This document shows, piece by piece, positions 31,319 through 40,140 of a stretch of 63,892 nt of DNA (positions within the stretch are counted from its first letter, which is position 1; each line of letters begins with the position of its first letter). The DNA lies in contig CAJMPT010000009.1 of assembly GCA_905215465.1 (NCBI GenBank), positions 1-63,892 on the forward strand. Reading direction: 5' to 3'. The stretch comes from an uncultured bacterium (lineage in GTDB: Bacteria > Actinomycetota > Coriobacteriia > Coriobacteriales > Atopobiaceae). Both the position numbers and the translations under genes were made by a program. The notes beneath the pieces are model-generated. The model did no database searches, was not told where the DNA came from, and saw nothing but the letters and a program-made list of their open reading frames with translations.

Positions 31319-33919
31319 ATGTTCGAGAAGTTCACAGACAAGGCCCGCAAGGTCATGAGCCTTGCCCAGGACGAGGCCAGAAACCTCGGCCAGATGTACG
31401 TCGGCACCGAGCACCTGCTTTTGGCCCTTATCCGCGAGGGCGAGGGCGTCGCCGCAAAGGCGCTGGCCAAGCTCGAGGTCACCTACGACGAGACCTTGAG
31501 CACCGTCCAGGGCCTCACCCAGAGCGAGACCGAGCCCGTCCCCGGCGGCCACATCCCCTTCACGCCGCGCGCCAAGCGCGTGCTGGAGGACGCCTACCGC
31601 GAGACCATGACCCACGGCCAGAACTACATTGCCACCGAGCACCTGCTCCTGGGCATCGTGGCCGAGGGCAACGGTCGAGCCATGGACGCCCTGCGTGCCA
31701 TGGGCGTCTCGGGAGACGCCGTCCGCAACGCCGTCAACGAGCTCACCGCAAACCAGGCGGACCAGCAGGCGCCCCAGGGCCAGCCCTCCGGCCCCGTCTT
31801 CATGGGCGTGGGCGGCGGCCAGGCCCAGCCCGCCTCCTCCGACGACGCCTCCATGCTGGAGCAGTACGGTCGCAACCTCACCAAGGTGGCCGCCGACGGC
31901 AAGCTCGACCCGGTCATCGGCCGTGACCGCGAGATCGAGCGCGTCATGCAGATCCTTGCCCGCCGCCAGAAGAACAACCCGCTCATCCTGGGTGACCCGG
32001 GCGTGGGTAAGACCGCCATCGTCGAGGGCCTGGCCCAGCTCATTGCCTCGGGCAACGTGCCGGACATCCTGCGCGGAAAGCAGGTGTGGACCCTTGACCT
32101 GGCCTCCCTCGTGGCCGGCTCCAAGTACCGCGGAGAGTTCGAGGAGCGCATGAAGAAGGTCGTCCAGGAGCTCGAGGGCTCCGAGGACGACATCCTCTTC
32201 ATTGACGAGATTCACACCGTCATTGGCGCGGGCTCCGCCGAGGGCTCCATCGACGCCGCCTCCATCCTGAAGCCGCCTCTCTCGCGCGGAGAAATCCAGG
32301 TCATCGGCGCCACCACCGCCGAGGAGTACCGCAAGCACATCGAGAAGGACTCCGCCTTCGAGCGCCGCTTCCAGCCGGTCAACATCGGCGAGCCCTCGCC
32401 CGAGGACGCGCTGACCATCATCCGCGGACTGCAGGAGCGCTATGAGAAGCACCACCACGTGCGCTACACCGACGAGGCCGTCAAGGCTGCCGTCACGCTC
32501 TCCTCCCGCTACGTGCAGGACCGCTTCCTGCCCGACAAGGCCATCGACGTCATCGACGAGGCCGGCGCCCGTACGCGCGTCCACCGCACCGCGCTGCCGC
32601 CCGAGCTCACCGAGGTCGATGCGGACCTCAAGCGCGTCCACGACGAGAAGTCTGCGGCCGCGGCGGCCCAGGAGTTCGAGCAGGCCGCCCGTCTGCGCGA
32701 CGAGGAGAAGGCCCTCACCGCCCGCCGCAAGGAGCTCGAGGACGCCTGGCACAAGAGCCTTGAGGACAACGTCGTCACCGTCGACGAGCAGGACATTGCC
32801 GACGTGGTCTCCGACATCACCGGCGTGCCCGTCTCCAACCTGACCGAGGCCGAGGCTTCCAAGCTCCTGCGCTGCGAGGAGGTCCTCCACCAGCGCGTCA
32901 TTGGCCAGGACGAGGCCGTGACCAAGGTGGCCAAGGCCATCCGCCGCAGCCGTAGCCCGCTCAAGGACCCGCGCCGCCCGGGCGGCTCCTTCATCTTCCT
33001 GGGCCCCTCCGGCGTGGGCAAGACCGAGCTGGCCAAGTCCCTGGCCGAGTTCCTCTTTGGCAGCCAGGACGCGCTCATCTCGTTTGACATGTCAGAGTTC
33101 ATGGAGAAGCACACGGTCTCCAAGCTCGTCGGTGCCCCTCCCGGATACGTGGGCTACGACGAGGGCGGCGAGCTCACCAAGGCCGTCCGCAGGCGCCCGT
33201 ACTCCGTCGTGCTCTTCGACGAGATCGAGAAGGCCCACCCCGACGTCTTCAACGTCCTTCTCCAGATTCTTGACGAGGGGCGCCTGACCGACGGCCAGGG
33301 CCGTCACGTGGACTTCTCCAACACGGTCATCATCATGACGTCCAATATCGGCGCCCGCGAGATCGCCCACACCTCCACGCTGGGCTTCTCGGCCGCGGGC
33401 GGCGCCGGCCTCTCCGACAAGGAGATCCAGAGCCGTGTGATGTCCGAGCTCAAGAAGCTCTTCCGCCCGGAGTTTTTGAACCGCGTGGACGAGATCGTGG
33501 TCTTCAAGTCGCTCACCGCAGAGCAGCTCCGCGGCATCGTGGAGCTCATGGTGGCCGACCTGCGCGACCGTCTCATCGCCCAGGGCATGTCCATCGAGCT
33601 CACGGACGCCGCGCGCGACCTCGTGGCCAAGCAGGGCGCGGACCCGGTCTACGGTGCCCGCCCGCTGCGCCGCGCCATCCAGACGCTCATCGAGGACCCG
33701 CTCTCCGAGGAGCTGCTGCAGGGCGGCTGGTCCGCCGGCGACATCGTCCAGGTGGACTCCGACGGCGAGAAGCTCACGTTCGCCAAGACGCAGGGCCTCA
33801 TCCCCGAGCCGCGCCACCGCGAGACCATGGGCACTCCCAGCTCCGCCCCGCGCGGTCTGGACGCGCCTTCCGCCGGCGCTGCCGGAAACGCCGGCGGTCT
33901 GATGTCGGCGGGGGAGTAG
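31319..33919 (+). CDS. clpC: ATP-dependent Clp protease ATP-binding subunit ClpC
   Basis: 866-residue AAA+ unfoldase. N-domain repeats (1-145), first ATPase with Walker A GDPGVGKTAIVEG starting at residue 225 and Walker B DDILFIDEIH, a UVR/M-domain stretch (FEQAARLRDEEKALTARRKE), second ATPase with GPSGVGKTELAKS starting at 562, then the ClpP-interaction region. A Gly/Ala-rich tail of about 40 residues is added. Delivers proteins to ClpP. It begins the clpC-disA block; the usual mcsA/mcsB/ctsR genes are absent upstream. Confidence 0.96.
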   Translation: MFEKFTDKARKVMSLAQDEARNLGQMYVGTEHLLLALIREGEGVAAKALAKLEVTYDETLSTVQGLTQSETEPVPGGHIPFTPRAKRVLEDAYRETMTHGQNYIATEHLLLGIVAEGNGRAMDALRAMGVSGDAVRNAVNELTANQADQQAPQGQPSGPVFMGVGGGQAQPASSDDASMLEQYGRNLTKVAADGKLDPVIGRDREIERVMQILARRQKNNPLILGDPGVGKTAIVEGLAQLIASGNVPDILRGKQVWTLDLASLVAGSKYRGEFEERMKKVVQELEGSEDDILFIDEIHTVIGAGSAEGSIDAASILKPPLSRGEIQVIGATTAEEYRKHIEKDSAFERRFQPVNIGEPSPEDALTIIRGLQERYEKHHHVRYTDEAVKAAVTLSSRYVQDRFLPDKAIDVIDEAGARTRVHRTALPPELTEVDADLKRVHDEKSAAAAAQEFEQAARLRDEEKALTARRKELEDAWHKSLEDNVVTVDEQDIADVVSDITGVPVSNLTEAEASKLLRCEEVLHQRVIGQDEAVTKVAKAIRRSRSPLKDPRRPGGSFIFLGPSGVGKTELAKSLAEFLFGSQDALISFDMSEFMEKHTVSKLVGAPPGYVGYDEGGELTKAVRRRPYSVVLFDEIEKAHPDVFNVLLQILDEGRLTDGQGRHVDFSNTVIIMTSNIGAREIAHTSTLGFSAAGGAGLSDKEIQSRVMSELKKLFRPEFLNRVDEIVVFKSLTAEQLRGIVELMVADLRDRLIAQGMSIELTDAARDLVAKQGADPVYGARPLRRAIQTLIEDPLSEELLQGGWSAGDIVQVDSDGEKLTFAKTQGLIPEPRHRETMGTPSSAPRGLDAPSAGAAGNAGGLMSAGE

Positions 33920-33961
33920 CGGCCCTGCGGGCTTCTCGCCTTATACTCAAGGAAGACCACT

Positions 33962-33990
33962 GCCGGCCCCCGTGCGGGGGCCGGCTCCTA
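33962..33990 (+). terminator. GC-rich hairpin after clpC (weak terminator)
   Basis: 10-bp perfect stem GCCGGCCCCC/GGGGGCCGGC with a GTGC loop. The T run behind it is poor (TCCTAT), and it lies just 17 bases before disA, so it may only reduce read-through. Confidence 0.6.
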
Positions 33991-34006
33991 TACGGAGGTA
34001 TCCCGC

Positions 34007-35086
34007 ATGGACACCGGACAGTTTGAGGCCATCGGCGCGGACCGCGACACCCGCCTTGAGGACGCCATCAAGAAGACGGCGCCCGGCACGGCCCTGCGCC
34101 ACGCTCTGGACATGATCATTGCCGGCCACATGGGAGCGCTCATCTGCGTCGGAGACACCGACAACGTGCTCGCCGCCGGAGACGACGGCTTCAAGCTCGA
34201 CGTCTCGTTCACGGCCAACCGCCTCTTCGAGCTCTGCAAGATGGATGGCGCCATCGTGGTGGACAAGGACCTCACCAAGATCTTTCGCGCCAACTACCAC
34301 CTCAACCCCAACCCGTCCCTGCCCACGTCCGAGACGGGCACGCGCCACCGCACGGCCGCGCGCATGAGCCTGCTCACCCACGCCACCGTCATCTCGGTCT
34401 CCGAGCGCCGAGCCGTGGTCAACGTCTACGTGGACGGCAAGGGCTTCGAGCTCAAGCCCGTGAGCGACATCATGGCCTCGGTCAACCAGATCGTGGTGGC
34501 CATGCAGAACACCCGCCAGCAGCTCGACCGCAGCCTGCTGCGCCTCACCAGCCTCGAGTTGGACAACTACGTCACGCTGGGCGACGTCACGAGCATCCTG
34601 TACCTCTTCGAGGTGCTCATGACCGCCGGCGAGGAGCTCAACGACTGCATCATCCAGCTGGGCAGCGAAGGCAAGATCACCCTCATGCAGCGCGAGGAGT
34701 TCCTCGGCGGCATGGACGAGGCCTACACCCTCATGGTCAGGGACTACGCGGCGGACTCCTCGGAGGAGAACGCCCTGGCCATCCGCCATCGCCTGCACGA
34801 GACCGACAACACAAAGCTGCGCTCCGCCAAGTCCGTGGCCAAGATCTTGGGCTTCACCGACGAGCGCGGCGAGGACAGCATCATGACCCCGCTCGGCCTG
34901 CGCACCCTCTCGCGCGTGCCGGTCGTGCGCGAGGGCATGGCCGACAAGATCGTCGACCAGTATGGCTCCCTGCAGGAGATCCTGGAGGCCGTCGACGACG
35001 ACCCGTCCCGCTTGGGAGAGATCGGCGTCAAGAACCCTGGCGTGCTGGCCAACAGCCTCCACCGCATGTGGGGAAAGGGCGAGTAG
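34007..35086 (+). CDS. disA: DNA integrity scanning diadenylate cyclase DisA
   Basis: 359-residue enzyme that makes c-di-AMP from two ATP. The DAC domain carries the DGA motif (CKMDGAIVVDKD) and the RHR motif (TGTRHRTAARMSL). A central helical linker (about 150-290) leads to a C-terminal helix-hairpin-helix region (LRTLSRVPVVREGMADKIVD, GEIGVKNPGVLANSL) that binds branched DNA. In many Gram-positives radA lies directly before disA; it is missing here. Confidence 0.96.
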   Translation: MDTGQFEAIGADRDTRLEDAIKKTAPGTALRHALDMIIAGHMGALICVGDTDNVLAAGDDGFKLDVSFTANRLFELCKMDGAIVVDKDLTKIFRANYHLNPNPSLPTSETGTRHRTAARMSLLTHATVISVSERRAVVNVYVDGKGFELKPVSDIMASVNQIVVAMQNTRQQLDRSLLRLTSLELDNYVTLGDVTSILYLFEVLMTAGEELNDCIIQLGSEGKITLMQREEFLGGMDEAYTLMVRDYAADSSEENALAIRHRLHETDNTKLRSAKSVAKILGFTDERGEDSIMTPLGLRTLSRVPVVREGMADKIVDQYGSLQEILEAVDDDPSRLGEIGVKNPGVLANSLHRMWGKGE

Positions 35087-35089
35087 AGG

Positions 35090-35899
35090 ATGGCCGCGTC
35101 TAACGAGTCATCCCGCACGCCCTGCCCCTGCGCTGAGCGCGTCAAGAACAACAAGCCGCAGGCAGATACCGTTGCCATCGTGGTCGCGGGCGGCTCGGGC
35201 GAGCGCTTTGGGGCCCCGCGGGGCAAGCAGTTCGTGGACCTCTGCGGCCTGCCCCTCATGTGCTGGCCGCTCATGGCCCTGGATCGCGCGCCCTCGGTGG
35301 CCCACATCGTCATCGTCTGCGCGCCCGACAAGGTCGACGTCGTGAAGTCGGACGTCCTTTCTCGCGTGGTGCTCAAGACCCCGGTGAGCATTGCCCCCTC
35401 GGGCGCCACCCGCCAGGACTCGGTCTTCTCGGGCCTGGGCCAGATGCCGGCCGGCTACCCCTTCGTGGCCGTCCACGACGCGGCGCGCCCGCTGGTGGAG
35501 GTCTCCATGATCGAGGGCGCCATCGCCGCCGTGCGCCAGGACGGACGCCTGGCCGGCGCCATCTGCGCCGCCAAGTCCATCGACACCCTGAAGCTCGTCG
35601 AGGGCACCGACATCATCGCCACCCCGGACCGCTCCTTCTACTGGGCGGCCCAGACGCCGCAGGTCTTCCGCACGCGCGAGGTTGTGGCGGCGTACAAGGC
35701 CGCGCTCTGGGACGGTTACCAGGGCACGGACGACTCCTCGCTGGTTGAGCGCCATGGCGGGCGCGTCCGCTGCGTGGAGTGCTCGCGCGACAACATCAAG
35801 GTGACCATCCCCGAGGACCTCGCCGTGGCCGAGGCCACGCTCGAGCAACGCCTCGTCGAGGAGGGCTGCGGCAGGCGGCCCGGAAGGGACGTGCAATGA
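35090..35899 (+). CDS. ispD: 2-C-methyl-D-erythritol 4-phosphate cytidylyltransferase
   Basis: 269 residues, MEP pathway. Nucleotide-binding VAIVVAGGSGERFGAPRGKQ (about 28-47), then VAVHDAARPLVEV and WAAQTPQVFRTREV, and GGRVRCVECSRDNIKVTIPE at the end. A 25-residue N-terminal extension precedes the fold. It starts three bases after disA and overlaps ispF by ATGA, so the pair is translationally coupled. Confidence 0.95.
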   Translation: MAASNESSRTPCPCAERVKNNKPQADTVAIVVAGGSGERFGAPRGKQFVDLCGLPLMCWPLMALDRAPSVAHIVIVCAPDKVDVVKSDVLSRVVLKTPVSIAPSGATRQDSVFSGLGQMPAGYPFVAVHDAARPLVEVSMIEGAIAAVRQDGRLAGAICAAKSIDTLKLVEGTDIIATPDRSFYWAAQTPQVFRTREVVAAYKAALWDGYQGTDDSSLVERHGGRVRCVECSRDNIKVTIPEDLAVAEATLEQRLVEEGCGRRPGRDVQ

Positions 35900-36393
35900 T
35901 TCGCATCGGGCACGGCTACGACGTCCACCGCATGCAGGAGGGGCGCCGCCTCGTCCTGGGCGGGGTGGACATCCCCAGCGAGCGCGGGCTTCTCGGCCAC
36001 TCGGACGCCGACGTGGTGACCCATGCCCTCATGGACGCCATCCTGGGCGCTATGCGCGCCGGCGACATAGGCAAGCTCTTCCCCGACACCGACCCCGCCT
36101 ACGAGGGCGCGGACAGCATCAGGCTCCTGGGCCACGTGGCCGAGCTGGCCCGCAGCCGCGGCTACCGCATCCTGGACTGCGACTGCACCATTGGTGCCCA
36201 GGCACCCAAGCTTGCCCCCTACCGCGAGCAGATGCGCCAGAACATGGCCGAGGCCATGGGCCTTGACGTGGGAAGCGTCGGTCTCAAGGCAACCACCACC
36301 GAGCGCCTGGGCTTCGTCGGGCGCGAGGAGGGCATGGAGGCCTGGGCCGTGGCGCTTCTCGACGACGGCTGTACCGAGGGGGCTCGGGAGTAG
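35896..36393 (+). CDS. ispF: 2-C-methyl-D-erythritol 2,4-cyclodiphosphate synthase
   Basis: 165 residues. Metal ligands and core: IGHGYDVHRM (Asp, His), LLGHSDADVVTHALMDAILG, and ATTTERLGFVGREEGMEAWA at the end. It catalyses the step after IspE. The ATG overlaps the ispD stop by four bases; earlier in-frame starts would lie inside ispD. Confidence 0.96.
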   Translation: MIRIGHGYDVHRMQEGRRLVLGGVDIPSERGLLGHSDADVVTHALMDAILGAMRAGDIGKLFPDTDPAYEGADSIRLLGHVAELARSRGYRILDCDCTIGAQAPKLAPYREQMRQNMAEAMGLDVGSVGLKATTTERLGFVGREEGMEAWAVALLDDGCTEGARE

Positions 36394-36499
36394 GCACGCC
36401 GTCGCCCCTTCCGTGGCACCCCGCCCAAAACCGTGCGACAATAGGCGGTCGATTCAAAGGCAGCGCGCCCCCGCGGGCGCCGTCAGCAAGGAGTCTCTC

Positions 36500-37978
36500 G
36501 TGCTCGTCTACAACAGCCAGACGCACCGCAAGGAGGAGCTTGTCCCCATCGAGGAGGGCAAGATCCGCATGTACGTCTGCGGACCTACGGTCTATGACCA
36601 GATTCACATCGGCAACGCCAGGACCTTCCTGTCCTTTGACGTCATCCGCCGCTACCTCATGTACAAGGGCTACCAGGTCACCTTTGCCCAGAACCTCACG
36701 GACGTTGACGACAAGATCATCAACCGCGCCAACGAGCAGGGCCGCACCGCGGCCGACGTGGCCGAGGAGTTCTCGGCCGCCTTCATCGAGCAGATGCACC
36801 GCTTTGGCATCATGGACCCCGACATCCGCCCGCGCGCCACGCGCGAGATCGAGGCCATGCAGGAGATGATCTCCCTGCTCATCGAGAAGGGCTTTGCCTA
36901 CCCGGTGCCCTCCGGCGACGTGTACTTCTCCGTGCGCTCCGACCACAACTACGGCATCCTCTCGGGCCGCGACCTCGACCAGCTGCGCGCCGGCGAGCGC
37001 GTGGAGGTCAACGACGAGAAGCGCGACCCGTTTGACTTCGCCCTCTGGAAGGCCGCCAAGCCCGGCGAGCCCAGCTGGCCCTCCCCGTGGGGAGAGGGTC
37101 GTCCCGGCTGGCACACCGAGTGCTGCGCGATGATCCACCGCTACCTGGGCACGCCCATCGACATCCACGGCGGCGGCGCCGACCTCATCTTCCCGCACCA
37201 CGAGAACGAGACCGCCCAGGCCATGTGCGCCTGGGACAAGGCCCTGGCCAACACCTGGATGCACGCCGGCATGCTGCGCGTCGATGGCGAGAAGATGTCC
37301 AAGTCCCTGGGCAACTTCTACACGCTCAAGGAGGTCCTGGACAAGTACCCGGCCGATGCCGTGCGCCTGCTCATGCTGCAGACCCAGTACCGCGCGCCGC
37401 TGGACTTCTCCTTCGAGCGCCTCGACGGCACCGTGGGCACCCTCGAGCGCCTCCAGACCTGCGTGCGCAACCTGCGCTGGGCCGCACAGAACGCCCCGCA
37501 GGACGGCGAGCTCACCGAGACGGACCGCACCCTCGGCCACGCCATCGACGAGGCGCACGAGGAGTTCTGCCGCCAGATGGACGACGACTTCAACACCGCC
37601 GGTGGCCTTGCCGCCGTCTTTGCGCTGGTGACGGCCGCCAACACCTACCTGGCCGACGCCGGCGACAACGCCGCCACGGCGGTGTGCCTGCGCGCCGCCG
37701 ACATGCTCTGCGAGCTTGCCGAGGTCATGGGTATCGACCTTGCCGCCGGCTCCGAGGGCGACCAGCTGCCCGCCGAGCTGGTCGGCCTTGCCGCCGAGCA
37801 CGCCGGCTACCAGGGAACTTCTGCCGCCGAGGCCGCCGAGGCGCTTCTTTCCGCCCGCCAGGAGGCCCGCGCCGCCAAAGACTGGGGCCGCGCCGACGCC
37901 ATCCGCGACGGCATTGCCGCCCTGGGTCTGGTGGTCGAGGACACCGCCTCCGGTGCCCGTCTCCACAAGAAGGCGTAG
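36500..37978 (+). CDS. cysS: Cysteinyl-tRNA synthetase
   Basis: 492-residue class I synthetase. Seen: MYVCGPTVYDQIHIGNARTF (zinc Cys and HIGH-type motif), GRPGWHTECCAMIHRYLG and FPHHENETAQ (zinc ligands), and the KMSKS loop GEKMSKSLGNFY. The C-terminal helical anticodon domain is complete. The start is GTG behind AAGGAG at proper spacing; no T-box is seen. cysS before rlmB and yacP matches Firmicutes order, but without an mrnC gene between. Confidence 0.95.
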   Translation: MLVYNSQTHRKEELVPIEEGKIRMYVCGPTVYDQIHIGNARTFLSFDVIRRYLMYKGYQVTFAQNLTDVDDKIINRANEQGRTAADVAEEFSAAFIEQMHRFGIMDPDIRPRATREIEAMQEMISLLIEKGFAYPVPSGDVYFSVRSDHNYGILSGRDLDQLRAGERVEVNDEKRDPFDFALWKAAKPGEPSWPSPWGEGRPGWHTECCAMIHRYLGTPIDIHGGGADLIFPHHENETAQAMCAWDKALANTWMHAGMLRVDGEKMSKSLGNFYTLKEVLDKYPADAVRLLMLQTQYRAPLDFSFERLDGTVGTLERLQTCVRNLRWAAQNAPQDGELTETDRTLGHAIDEAHEEFCRQMDDDFNTAGGLAAVFALVTAANTYLADAGDNAATAVCLRAADMLCELAEVMGIDLAAGSEGDQLPAELVGLAAEHAGYQGTSAAEAAEALLSARQEARAAKDWGRADAIRDGIAALGLVVEDTASGARLHKKA

Positions 37979-37981
37979 CGC

Positions 37982-38944
37982 ATGGCAAGAAGACAGCAGC
38001 AGACGGGAGGCCACGGCAGGTCTGCGGCCTCCGGCCAGGCCGGCCGCGGTCGCGGCCAGCAGCAGGGTCAGCGCTCCGGCCAGCGCCAGGGCTTCTCGCC
38101 GTCGCGCGGGGGCAAGGCGCAGGGCGGCTACGGCAGCCGCCAGCAGGGCAGAGGCGGCCAGCGTCCGCAGGGCAGGGGCTCTGCGGGCCGCTCTGACCTC
38201 ATCGAGGGCCGCCGCGCCGTCGAGGAGGCCCTGGGCGCGGGCGTGCCCCTCAAGAGCGCCCTCGTGCAGATTCAGTCCATCGACGCAGACCCGGCGCTGG
38301 AGCGCCTGACCCAGCGCCTGGACGCCGCCGGCGTCTCCGTCGAGCGTGTGCCCAGGAACCGCTTGGACCAGCTCTCGAGCCATGGCGCCCACCAGGGCGT
38401 CATCGTGCGCGCAAAGCCGTTCCAGTACGCCGAGCTCGGCGACGTCATTGCCGCCGCGGGCAAGGGCAATGCCCTCGTGCTCGTGCTCGACCACGTGACC
38501 GACGAGGGCAACTTCGGCGCCATCGTGCGCACGGCCGAGGTCGTTGGCGCGGCGGGCGTGGTCATCGCCAAGGCGCGTTCGGCCAGCGTGGGCGTGGGCG
38601 CCTACAAGACGTCTGCCGGCGCCGTTCTGCACATCCCCATCGCGCAGGTCTCCAACCTGGCCCGCGCCGTCGAGGAGCTCAAGGCCGCGGGCTTCTGGGC
38701 CTGCGCCTCCACGGAGCATGCCACAGACGACGTCTGGAGCGCGCCCCTGGCGGGCAGGGTGGCCTTGGTCATGGGCTCGGAGGGCGAGGGCATCTCTCGC
38801 CTGGTGCTCGAGAAGTGCGACTTTGCCTGCAGGCTGCCGCAGCGCGGACGCGTGGAGTCCCTCAACGTGGCGCAGGCCTGCACGGTCATGTGCTACGAGT
38901 GGCTGCGTCGCGAGATGACGGGGGAGGGCGCCCGTGGCGTCTAA
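37982..38944 (+). CDS. rlmB: SpoU/TrmH-family rRNA 2'-O-methyltransferase (RlmB-like)
   Basis: 320 residues. The first 75 residues are a disordered Gly/Arg/Gln-rich region (GRGRGQQQGQRSGQRQG) unlike ordinary RlmB. A substrate-binding domain follows, then the SPOUT knot: VLVLDHVTDEGNFGAIVRTA, VALVMGSEGEGISRLV and RVESLNVAQA. It methylates ribose in 23S rRNA. It starts three bases after cysS and overlaps the next gene by 11 bases. Confidence 0.92.
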   Translation: MARRQQQTGGHGRSAASGQAGRGRGQQQGQRSGQRQGFSPSRGGKAQGGYGSRQQGRGGQRPQGRGSAGRSDLIEGRRAVEEALGAGVPLKSALVQIQSIDADPALERLTQRLDAAGVSVERVPRNRLDQLSSHGAHQGVIVRAKPFQYAELGDVIAAAGKGNALVLVLDHVTDEGNFGAIVRTAEVVGAAGVVIAKARSASVGVGAYKTSAGAVLHIPIAQVSNLARAVEELKAAGFWACASTEHATDDVWSAPLAGRVALVMGSEGEGISRLVLEKCDFACRLPQRGRVESLNVAQACTVMCYEWLRREMTGEGARGV

Positions 38945-39470
38945 GCATCGCCTGGACCTCTTGGTGGTAGACGGCTACAACGTCATCTTCAAGTCGGAGC
39001 GCTACATGGCTCGCATGGACCGCTCGGGGGCCTCTGACCCCTTCGAGCAGGCTCGCGAGCTGCTCATCTCCGACGTCGCTGCCTACGCCAACGGCAGGTA
39101 CGAGCCCATCGTGGTCTTTGACGCCGCAAACAACGTCTCGCCGGAGAGGCCCTACACCTCGCGCGGCGGTGTCCGCACGATCTTCTCCGCTACGGGGGAG
39201 AGCGCCGACACCGTCATCGAGCGCCTGGTCACCGAGGAGCGCCTGGCTCCCAGGGCCGTTACCGTGGTGACCAGCGACAGCACCATCAGGGCAACCGTCG
39301 GTGGCGTCCCCGTCACCAAGATCTCCAGCGACGTGCTGGTCCATGACGTGGGCGAGCTTGCCGTGGAGTACGAGCGCGAGAACGCCAGCCGCCAGCACCA
39401 GCGCATGACGCTGGAGGACCGTCTCTCGCCCGACCAGCGAGAAAAGCTCTGGAAGCTCCTGCGGCAATAA
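38934..39470 (+). CDS. YacP/Rae1-like NYN-domain ribonuclease
   Basis: 178-residue PIN-like protein: DLLVVDGYNVIFKS at the N-terminus, IVVFDAANN, SADTVIERLVTEE and VTVVTSDSTIRATVGG, giving the usual acidic pocket. The Bacillus homologue Rae1 cleaves mRNA on the ribosome. Its place after cysS-rlmB is conserved. The start is GTG within the end of rlmB. Confidence 0.9.
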   Translation: MASKHRLDLLVVDGYNVIFKSERYMARMDRSGASDPFEQARELLISDVAAYANGRYEPIVVFDAANNVSPERPYTSRGGVRTIFSATGESADTVIERLVTEERLAPRAVTVVTSDSTIRATVGGVPVTKISSDVLVHDVGELAVEYERENASRQHQRMTLEDRLSPDQREKLWKLLRQ

Positions 39471-39493
39471 TCGGTTACTATCAGTGCGTACCC

Positions 39494-39568
39494 GCCGGTA
39501 TAGCTCAATGGCAGAGCAACGGTTTTGTAAACCGTGGGTTGGGGGTTCGACTCCCTCTACCGGCTCCA
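39494..39568 (+). tRNA. tRNA-Thr (anticodon TGT)
   Basis: 75 nt with CCA; acceptor GCCGGTA/TACCGGC; anticodon loop TTTGTAA in the stem ACGGT/ACCGT; T arm GGGG-TTCGACT-CCCT. Confidence 0.96.
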
Positions 39569-39579
39569 GAAACTATTTT

Positions 39580-39610
39580 GGCCCCGAAGAGAAATCTCCG
39601 GGGCCTTTTT
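39580..39610 (+). terminator. Terminator of tRNA-Thr(TGT)
   Basis: GGCCCCG/CGGGGCC with an inner AGA...TCT pair, then TTTTT. Confidence 0.88.
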
Positions 39611-39706
39611 CATGTGCAAACCCCTCCCGCAGCGAGAAGAACACCCCTTCTGAGCTGGGGATGTGGTCAAATCGTGGGGAGGATACGCCCGGATGCGGGG
39701 TATACG

Positions 39707-39736
39707 TTGACAAGATTCTTGAATCCAGCGTATTAT
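39707..39736 (+). promoter_or_regulatory. Promoter of the tRNA-Tyr/Thr/Met and tuf unit
   Basis: TTGACA (39707-39712), 18 bases, TATTAT (39731-39736). The 12-mer GGATACGCCCGG (39681-39692) lies 14 bases upstream of the -35 box. Confidence 0.8.
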
Positions 39737-39787
39737 CCTTCTCGCTTGCGGGGTGCACGGCACTTCGCGAGTGCTTGAAAACTGAAT

Positions 39788-39871
39788 GGGGATGTGGCAC
39801 AGCGGCAACTGCGGCGGACTGTAAATCCGCTCCCTCTGGGTTCCTTGGTTCGAGTCCAAGCATCCCCACCA
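39788..39871 (+). tRNA. tRNA-Tyr (anticodon GTA)
   Basis: Class II, 84 nt with CCA; acceptor GGGGATG/CATCCCC; anticodon loop CTGTAAA in the stem CGGA/TCCG; long variable arm. Confidence 0.96.
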
Positions 39872-39874
39872 TTC

Positions 39875-39950
39875 GCCCGTGTAGCTCAGTAGGTAGAGCA
39901 CTTCGTTGGTAACGAAGAGGTCACCGGTTCGAATCCGGTCGCGGGCTCCA
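39875..39950 (+). tRNA. tRNA-Thr (anticodon GGT)
   Basis: 76 nt with CCA, three bases after tRNA-Tyr; acceptor GCCCGTG/CGCGGGC; anticodon loop TTGGTAA in the stem TTCG/CGAA. Second Thr isoacceptor in this cluster. Confidence 0.96.
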
Positions 39951-39970
39951 TTTCAAGCGCAAGGCACCAT

Positions 39971-40047
39971 GCCGGTGTAGCTCAGCTGGTTAGAGCACGC
40001 GGCTCATACCCGCGATGTCACTGGTTCGAATCCAGTCACCGGTACCA
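39971..40047 (+). tRNA. tRNA-Met (anticodon CAT; elongator or Ile2)
   Basis: 77 nt with CCA; acceptor GCCGGTG/CACCGGT with a G-U first pair; anticodon loop CTCATAC in the stem CGCGG/CCGCG. It lacks the three G-C pairs next to the anticodon loop that mark initiator tRNA, so it is elongator Met, or an Ile tRNA read after lysidine modification. Confidence 0.9.
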
Positions 40048-40140
40048 GAGCTTCAGGCGGCGGCTTCGGTCGCCGCTAAGCATATGTAGGTAGTAAGTCC
40101 CATGGACTGCCCGCAAGGTTGTTCCTTAAGGAGGATGGCA

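Noticed and set aside
39494..40047. tRNA-Met here as the initiator tRNA
   Set aside because: The anticodon stem lacks the three consecutive G-C pairs next to the loop that mark initiator tRNA.
40135..40140. Upstream ATG as the tuf start
   Set aside because: It directly abuts AAGGAGG, leaving no spacing; the ATG at 40141 is correctly spaced and gives the usual MAKEKF start.
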